Positions 57,709 to 64,000 of a stretch of DNA of 64,000 nt are shown here, in pieces. The DNA comes from Lactuca virosa (Eukaryota > Streptophyta > Magnoliopsida > Asterales > Asteraceae), in assembly GCA_928212115.1 (NCBI GenBank), contig CAKMRJ010004445.1, positions 79,773,148 through 79,837,147 of the forward strand, given 5' to 3'. Made by a program: the position numbers and the translations under genes. The stretch's first letter is position 1; the number at the start of each line of letters is the position of its first letter. The notes beneath the pieces were generated by a model, which had not been told where the DNA came from, did no database searches, and saw nothing but the letters and a program-made list of their open reading frames with translations.

Positions 57709-58931
57709 GTGAGTTCATACCCCTACGCTTTTATTATTTTTAATGTTTTCAGGGGAGGGGGGAATACAAGTCAAACACAAATGATTTTGTGAACTTATAC
57801 AAAAGAATTTCAAGAAGTTTAAAACTTATGCAATTGATATAACCATAAGAATTCCATGTTTTATAAAATATTTAGAGATTTTATCCCTTTTGTAACATGC
57901 TGAGCATAAGGGACGTTTTCAACGTACAACCATAATTGCATAGTTTTCAGAACAATACACGAATCAAGTACACAACATGCATGCAAACTATAATAGGTAT
58001 AGTTTGGGGTTTTCAATACACAGTTTTACGAATTCAGAGTTATACATTGCTAAACATATAAACTATGACATATTTAGTTTATGATATATACATTACTACA
58101 TTCGGATTTCAAGAGTACAACATTTAATAATTATTTGAGTATAATTATTATTACACTACAAGTATACAACGGATTCAAAAACAAGAGAACAATACAGAAC
58201 CACACGTAAACTAGTTAATACAGGATTGTGAGACAACACTTCAATTGTACCCTTCGGGGTCCATGTTAAATCCTATCATAGTATAACCAGAGTCTCCTGG
58301 AGGGAGAGCGTGAAATTTGTGAATAGATCTATTCAGGATTGACAATCCCACACCTGAACTGCTAGCTACAGTTAGGCAGGCATGCCTGGGGTAACAAATA
58401 TCATAACGTCCGACTCCTGAACAACGTCGTAGAGGTCACTAGGTCATATCAAGCATGGTTATACGACTCACAATAGTATAAACTAACCTTATTGTTTACG
58501 AGATTCCTTTCATCTTTAGTTTTATTTTCGTTAGTAAAACTAGTACATACTACAACTGGAGGATTCCAGGGTTATCAACTCATAGTTTTATTTTAAGTAA
58601 TGAAACTACTATACATACTGGTGATAGCCAGGGTTTTCAAACTGAACAATTTATACATTCCTGGTGATAGGCAAGGTTTTCATATGAAAGGGTTTTTCAT
58701 TCAAAATAATGTTATACAATACAAGTGACGGTAATTAGACATACGAGCTAACACATTATATATATTACTACAGAACACAATATCAAACATATATGTTAGA
58801 AAATATTGGATTTTCATGGAAAGCATACAAACATTTTACAGATTCAAAGACAGGTTTTCACTACAAAAACATGCTTATGAACTCACCAGCTTTATGCTGA
58901 TACTCTTTTCAAAAATTGCTTGTATTCTCAG
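57709..58931 (+). other. Candidate intron inside the Z LTR
   Basis: GTGAGTTCATACCCC donor segment as in V and X, with a weaker exon side (ACA). Acceptor TTGTATTCTCAG/G as in V. Confidence 0.45.
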
Positions 58932-59174
58932 GAAATCAGTAGACAGGTACCTTGGCGTACTTTTGAGAAGACGAAGCATATAGAGTCGCGTCTTTCTTTT
59001 TGCTACTTTTGATGCATATAAATATGAAGCAAACAAATGTAAATACCTTTTTATATATATTCAGTGGAATGGTTGTGTTTACTATGATTACTATTATGCA
59101 ATTGTTGTGATACTACATATAACGTCCTCCACCCCCGAACGTTTCCGCCGTTTTGGTTTGGGGGTGTCACAGAT

Positions 59175-59186
59175 TGGTATTAGAGC
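59175..59186 (+). other. Primer-binding site of Z
   Basis: TGGTATTAGAGC, 3 nt after the LTR, identical to that of U. Confidence 0.85.
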
Positions 59187-59419
59187 TATTATTTATAGTG
59201 AACTAAGTATACCGAACCTTACATGGTATACAACTATAAACACTAAGGGGCCGAAGTGCTCTGAACTAAAAGTATACTTTTAAAATATAAGTATTTTATA
59301 AGAAGTATACAAGTACACATACGTACTAGAAACAATATCATATGTAGAACAAAACAAAAGTATTTGGATGTTGGACACTGCGGTTAAACCTGGGTAGTTA
59401 TGTAATCATATCTGGGATC

Positions 59420-59442
59420 AATATAGCCTGATCAACTATATT
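59420..59442 (+). other. Palindromic-loop stem-loop of Z (candidate dimerisation signal)
   Basis: Perfect stem AATATAG/CTATATT, loop CCTGATCAA with TGATCA at positions 3-8, 234 nt after the primer site. Z is the only element here with this structure that also keeps pol. Confidence 0.6.
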
Positions 59443-59552
59443 TATTTGAGACATGACCAACATGTGTCTGGGAGTGATCGTGGTGTTGCAGCAAGCCTAA
59501 AACTTACCAAGCTATATACATCAAGATATCGATAGAACAGAGCATACAACTT

Positions 59553-59573
59553 AAAATACTATAGGAGTATTTT
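59553..59573 (+). other. Short leader hairpin AAAATACT/AGTATTTT (Z)
   Basis: Perfect 8-bp arms around ATAGG, as in X. Confidence 0.5.
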
Positions 59574-59786
59574 AGCTAGAGCCGAATACAGTGTAGAGAT
59601 TCATTCCAAGTGTTGCTACTCATTTCTTCCTACCGATAGTTTACTTGCATTGGTAACCTTCCTCTGTTTTTCGCTTAGTAGAACACTTTATCTATCAGGC
59701 TGAGATATATCTTGTTTCATATCTCTTGATTCAAAATCTAGGGGACTTACCATCCTCTTCTTCCTAACTATTTTTTTTAGAACAAG

Positions 59787-60924
59787 ATGCCTCCGAAGAA
59801 AATACCGAACAGAAAGAACATCAATCCCCCAACAGATCCGACGCCACCACCCCCTCAGTTCGATCCTGCCATGTTCCAGGCAGCAGTTACAGCCGCTGTG
59901 GCTGCAACAATGGCGCAAATAAACCCCGGTGGGGCTAGCGGATCCGGAGGTGGTAGCTCCTCCCCAGTACTCATCCCCTCGGGAGATCAGGGACATCAAA
60001 AGGAGTGTTCCTATAAGGATTTCATGAATGCAAAACCCAAATATTTCGATGGAAATGGAGGAGTCATTGCCCTAACCTGACGGATCGAGAATATCGAATC
60101 GGTCTTCCAAATTTGTGTGTGTTCCGAGGCAAACAAGGTGAAGTTTGCAGTCTGCACCTTCACTGACAGAGCACTAACCTGGTGGAATAGTAGATTCAAA
60201 TCCCTATCTCTACCGGTAGCAAATGCCATGGGCTGGGAAAGCTTAAAGGAACTCATGCTTGCCGCATACTGCCCAAGGAGCGAGATGCAGAAATTAGAGC
60301 ACGAGCTTTGGAACCAGAAGATGAAGGGTTCCGACATTGCCACTTACACAGCTAGATTCTGGGATCTGGCTCTTCTATGTCCGGGAATGGTCACCCCGGA
60401 AAGCAAAAAGATAGAGAGGTGCATTTGGGGATTGACGCCCCCAACTCAAGGAAATGTCTTGGCTGCTAAGCCTTCCACTTTTGACAGCACCAAGTGCCTG
60501 GTGCAGACTATGATAGATCACGGGGTTGATCTTGATGAAGTGGCAGCCGCTCCTGAACCACCAAAGGCAAGTGGTGAGAAGAAGAAGTTTTGGCACAAGC
60601 ATAAGGGCCAATCTTCACAGGAGCCCTCCAAGAAACAGCAAGTAGTGGCAGTTCAAGCACTTACCAGTAGATATGCGGGTACCCTTCCTCGGTGCGACAA
60701 GTGCAACTATCATCATCACGGGGCATACCCTGAAATGTTGTGCAACAGCTATGGCAAGAAGGGACACACAGCTTGAGTTTGCAAGACACCAGTCCAACCA
60801 ACCAGCTACTGGAGCAGGCGTTGGTCAAGCCTGTTATGGCTGTGGAGAGGTCGGGCGCTACAACAGAAATTTCCCCAAGTCAACAACAGCTGGCAACACA
60901 GGGAGAGTGCTAGCAATAGGATAG
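59787..60924 (+). pseudogene. gag: Z Gag, broken
   Basis: Starts MPPKKIPNRKN, then PPPPQFDPAMFQAAVTAAV, ECSYKDFMNAKPKYF, KVKFAVCTFTDRALTWW and YCPRSEMQKLEHELW. TGA at 60078 stands for an arginine or tryptophan codon; other breaks are at 60774 and near 60924. The nucleocapsid has CDKCNYHHHGAYPEMLC and CYGCGEVGRYNRNF, with lost cysteine and histidine residues. CTAAC, eight T and AG lie just before the ATG, a good splice acceptor. Confidence 0.88.
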
Positions 60925-61200
60925 GAGGAGGCAGTTGCTGATCCCACTGTTGTTACGCGTACGTTCCTCCTTGACAACTCTTATGAATGCATTCTTTTCG
61001 ATTCTGGTGCGGAGACAAGTTTTGTTAGTCATGCATTCAAGCATCTACTCAAACATAAATACCAACCTTTAACCGAAACATTTACCATCAAGATGGCTAA
61101 CGGAATGAATGAGAACACTAACAACATATTCATCGGCTGTACCCTTACTCTAAACGACCATTCCTTTCCAATTAACCTCATGCCAGTTTCCATAAAGAGC
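60925..61200 (+). pseudogene. pol: Z Gypsy protease
   Basis: Motif CILFDSGAETSFVSHAF (D-S-G) follows VVTRTFLLDNS, which lines up with the gag stop of X (NNGTRS) and V. SFDVIIGMDCLRSNQ is the usual end of the domain. Confidence 0.85.
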
Positions 61201-62447
61201 TTCGACGTCATCATTGGCATGGATTGCTTGAGATCCAATCAAGCCGATATTCTTTGTTATGAAAAAGCCATCAACCTTAATATGCCATCTGACGAAGCCC
61301 TCATTATTTATGGTGATAAACTTAGCTCAAACCTCCGTATCATTTCATGCATCAAAGCTCAGAAATATCTACGAAAGGAGTGCCATGCATTCCTAGCTCA
61401 TGTCGTTAATGAGAAGCAGGAAGTTAAGGACCTCGAGCGCATCCCCGAAGTCTGCAGCTTTCCTGATGTCTTCCCCGTAGATCTTCTCGGAATCCCTCCC
61501 GAGCGCCAAGTCGAGTTTCGTATCGACCTAATCACCGGAGCTACCCCCGTAGCTAAGTCCCGATACCGTCTAGCACCGTCAGAAATGCAAGAGTTGTCTA
61601 GCCAGCTCAATGAGCTACTCAGCAAAGGATTCATCAGACCGATTTCCTCACCTTGGGGAGCCCCGGTCTTGTTTGTGAAGAAGAAAGATGGATCCTTTCG
61701 GATGTGCATAGATTATCGTGAACTGAACAAGCTTACCATTAAGAACCGTTATCCCCTACCCAGAATCGATGACCTCTTCGATCAACTTCAAGGAGTCGGC
61801 TACTTCTCAAAGATATACTTAAGATCAGGGAACCATCAACTATGAGTCCATGAGAGTGATGTTCCTAAGACAACATTTCGGACTCGGTATGGTCACTATG
61901 AGTTTGTAGTTATGCCCTTTGGTCTAACGAATGCATCGGCGGTATTTATGGACTTGATGAATCAGGTGTGCCGCCCTTTCCTAGACAAGTTTGTAATCGT
62001 GTTCATTGATGATATACTAGTCTACTCTCGGAGTGAGGAAGATCATAGACAACACTTGAGACTAGTGTTGGAAACACTAAGGGTGGAGAAACTTTATGCA
62101 AAGTTTTCCTAGTGCAAATTTTGAATCAGAAAATTAACTTTCCTTGGTCACGTGGTTAGCGAGGAAGGCATACATGTGGACCCTTCCAAGATCAAAGCAA
62201 TTGAGAATTGGTCAACACCGAAGACACCCACAGAAATCCGTCAATTCTTGGGTCTCGCTGGCTACTATCGTACATTTATCCAGAATTTCTCCAAGATTGT
62301 CAAGCCTCTAACCACCCTGACACAGAATGGTGTATCCTTTAGTTGGGAAGAAAAGCAAGACACTTTTTTTCAAATGTTAAAGCAGACCCTATGCAGTGCA
62401 CCTATCCTGTCTCTGCGCGAAGGGACGGAGGACTTCGTGGTCTTCTA
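61201..62447 (+). pseudogene. pol: Z Gypsy reverse transcriptase to start of RNase H, cut by W
   Basis: IPPERQVEFRIDLI, FIRPISSPWGAPVLFVKKK, CIDYRELNKLTIKNRYPLP, YGHYEFVVMPFGLT and catalytic FIDDILVYSR. Stops at 61843 and 62110. The connection domain FLGLAGYYRTFIQNFSKI is present. The reading stops at EDFVVFY, the first residues of RNase H, where the W LTR begins. RNase H, integrase and 3' LTR should lie beyond the window. Confidence 0.92.
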
Positions 62448-62650
62448 TGTGACAACCCGATTTTTTTTAAAATTTTTGCCTTGTAAAGCTCAGCCAGTCA
62501 ACTCAACTGAGTGTCAGACTCGTTTTTTCTATCATTTAGCCTTGTTTAGAGTATGTTTAAAGGTTCAAAGCTCAGTACATTCAAGCCTCGAGTATAGGAT
62601 TGGGTCGCGTACACTTCTAGCACCAAAATCGAGCCTTACACTCCAACATA

Positions 62651-63305
62651 AGGAGTGTACGGCCACACACTTGGGTGTGAGGCCGTACACCCCTCTCCTG
62701 GAAGCAGACTCATGTGTATAAGGTTGGGACTTAGCCTTCATTCATCTCTTTTCACCCTCCCAAGCCAGGAAGTCGATTTCTCTCTCAACTATCATCCGAT
62801 TTTCAGCCTAGATCTTCAAGAATGTAAGTGTTCTTCCTTTGTTTTGTTGTTAATCTTCTTAATCTAGTAACACCCTTTGATTTCATCCATTGGAAATCAT
62901 GTTTTGGCTAGATCTTCAAATCTTCAACCATTTCACCAAGAACACCAAGAACACACACTTGTTCTTGGTGATTTTGGACCTTCTCGAGCCTCCGGATCGT
63001 AAGTACCCTTTCCCTATGCTTAGATCTTGTTAAGAACAATAGTTTATCTCCTTAAATGTGCCCAGTACTCAAGAACACATGGTATGTGCGGCCGTACACC
63101 CAGGTGTGGCCGTACACCCCTCAAAACACCCTTAAAGGGCCTTTAAAATGCATTTCCAGCTTCAACACTTGATGAGCATTAGTCCTACAAGCTTCCCTAC
63201 CCTTGGAAAATGTTTTTGTGAACTCTTTACCATGAGTGTGCGGGCGCACACTCCATGGCCGCACACCCATGGCCGCACACTCCTCAAAGTGGCCATACAC
63301 TCCCT
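62651..63305 (+). repeat. GGCCGTACAC / GGCCGCACAC motif array in the W LTR
   Basis: Copies include GTACGGCCACACAC, AGGCCGTACACCCC, CGGCCGTACACCC, TGGCCGTACACCCC, TGGCCGCACACCC and TGGCCATACACTCC. W-specific version of the arrays in V, X and Z. Confidence 0.7.
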
Positions 63306-63838
63306 TTTAGTGAATCACATATGATTCCAACACTTGGTCAAAGTGTTTCCTAGTCCCTTGAGGTGTTTCCTTGCATTTGGTTGCTTCTAAACACTATATT
63401 TATGTCAATATATGTCAATATATGTCATTATATGTCATTTTGGACTCGTTAAGTCTCGGGACTTCATTCGTGGAACTTCTCATCCTTACGCACATATTCG
63501 TTTGAATCACCCACATAAGGTGAGTTCATACCCCATAATCAATATTTTAAACTGTTTTTAAATGCTTTTAAGGGGGGAATACAAGTTGAAAACAATGATA
63601 ATTGTGTAATTGTTTGTTATAAACATTTTCAAAAGATTGCTTATGTCATTTATAAGTATTCAAAACGTTTCAAAAACTCTTTTAAAGTTATGTTACTTTA
63701 TAGTTTAACAGAACTCCGTTTTTAAAGTACAAGCATAACTTAGTAGAAAAATGAGTCTTTTCAACAACAGTTCAAGTAATACACTAGTAAACTATAAGGG
63801 GTATAGTTTAGGGGTTCAGTTCATTCTAGATACTAGAG

Positions 63839-63955
63839 AATACTAAGATACTATAACTAGAGAATACTAAGATACTATAACAAGAGGATACTAAGATACT
63901 ATAACAAGAGGATACTAAGATACTATAACAAGAGGATACTAAGATACTATAACGA
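63839..63955 (+). repeat. 24-bp tandem repeat in the W LTR
   Basis: About five units of ATACTAAGATACTATAAC plus AAGAGG (first units TAGAGA, last GAACTT). Confidence 0.9.
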
Positions 63956-64000
63956 ACTTACTAAGATACAATAATAATAATGTGAGATACTACTTCATGG

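Larger units (their letters stand above)
56974..59171 (+). mobile_element. Element Z, 5' LTR (2.2 kb)
   Basis: Starts TGTGACACGAAATC inside the Y LTR and ends GGTTTGGGGGTGTCACA. TATA box CTATATATAC at 57123-57132, GTACGGCCGT/GGCCGTAAAC array, donor-like ACA/GTGAGTTC at 57709, AAACTATA/TATAGTTT palindrome (~57990), GAATAGATCTATTC palindrome (~58320), CAGCTTTATGCTG hairpin (~58887) and TATTCTCAG acceptor at 58931. Confidence 0.9.
62448..64000 (+). mobile_element. Element W, 5' LTR (incomplete at window end)
   Basis: Starts TGTGACAACCCGATT inside the RNase H of Z. Landmarks: GGCCGTACAC array, TATA-like GTATAAGG at 62716, GGACTCGTTAAGTCTCGGG block as in V, donor ATAAG/GTGAGT at 63520, TTTTAAGGGGGGAATACAAG block, AAACTATA/TATAGTTT palindrome (~63790). 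The primer site and LTR end are not reached. Confidence 0.85.

Overview
The window is a block of nested plant LTR retrotransposons with no recognisable host gene. It holds Ty1/Copia and Ty3/Gypsy proteins, LTRs that open TGT(T/G/C)... and end ...ACA, and primer-binding sites for the initiator methionine tRNA. A eudicot is certain enough. The Gag type (polyproline start, then CSYKDF and RWFEK-like blocks) recalls Asteraceae such as Lactuca, but that is recollection, not a search. Every coding region has stops or frameshifts, except the short ORF at 34113-34535.

Layout. U (1-2354): end of an LTR, leader and an extra ORF. K (2752-4042): a lone LTR with a short leader. R (4043-~5400): an antisense LTR. 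C1 (6448-12728): a complete but decayed Copia element. V (13830-23211): a complete LTR element with gag but no pol; its left edge lies in a 530-bp near-perfect palindrome. X (23621-34090): a tandem array with two internal regions, also gag without pol. S (34091-~42700, minus strand): a Sirevirus-like Copia element with a further ORF beyond pol. T (~42700-46233): Gypsy pol with a chromodomain, plus part of its 3' LTR. Then comes a stack of insertions: Q (46234) in T, Y (46323) in Q, Z (56974) in the 3' LTR of Y, and W (62448) in the pol of Z. Y has 3.8-kb LTRs and no coding sequence. Z is a decayed gag-pol element. The right-hand parts of Q, Y, Z and W lie beyond the window.

The most interesting material is non-coding. 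U, V, X, Y and Z carry, about 130-240 nt after the primer-binding site, a stem-loop with a 9-nt loop whose positions 3-8 are a palindrome (TGATCA or TGGCCA). This is the geometry of retroviral dimerisation-initiation loops, and both stem and loop show compensatory changes. U, V and X also carry 17 copies of a ~180-bp hairpin with an almost invariant loop motif (TTCCTTGTTTGGTTGTGG) and diverged arms that still pair. The LTRs of the Gypsy-type elements contain matched splice donor and acceptor consensus sites, short palindromes, and family-specific arrays of a GGCCGTNNAC-like motif around the promoter.

Working model (inference): V, X and Y are non-autonomous and depend on autonomous relatives of the Z/T type. 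Their shared leader structures could be the cis-acting signals for RNA dimerisation, packaging and splicing.
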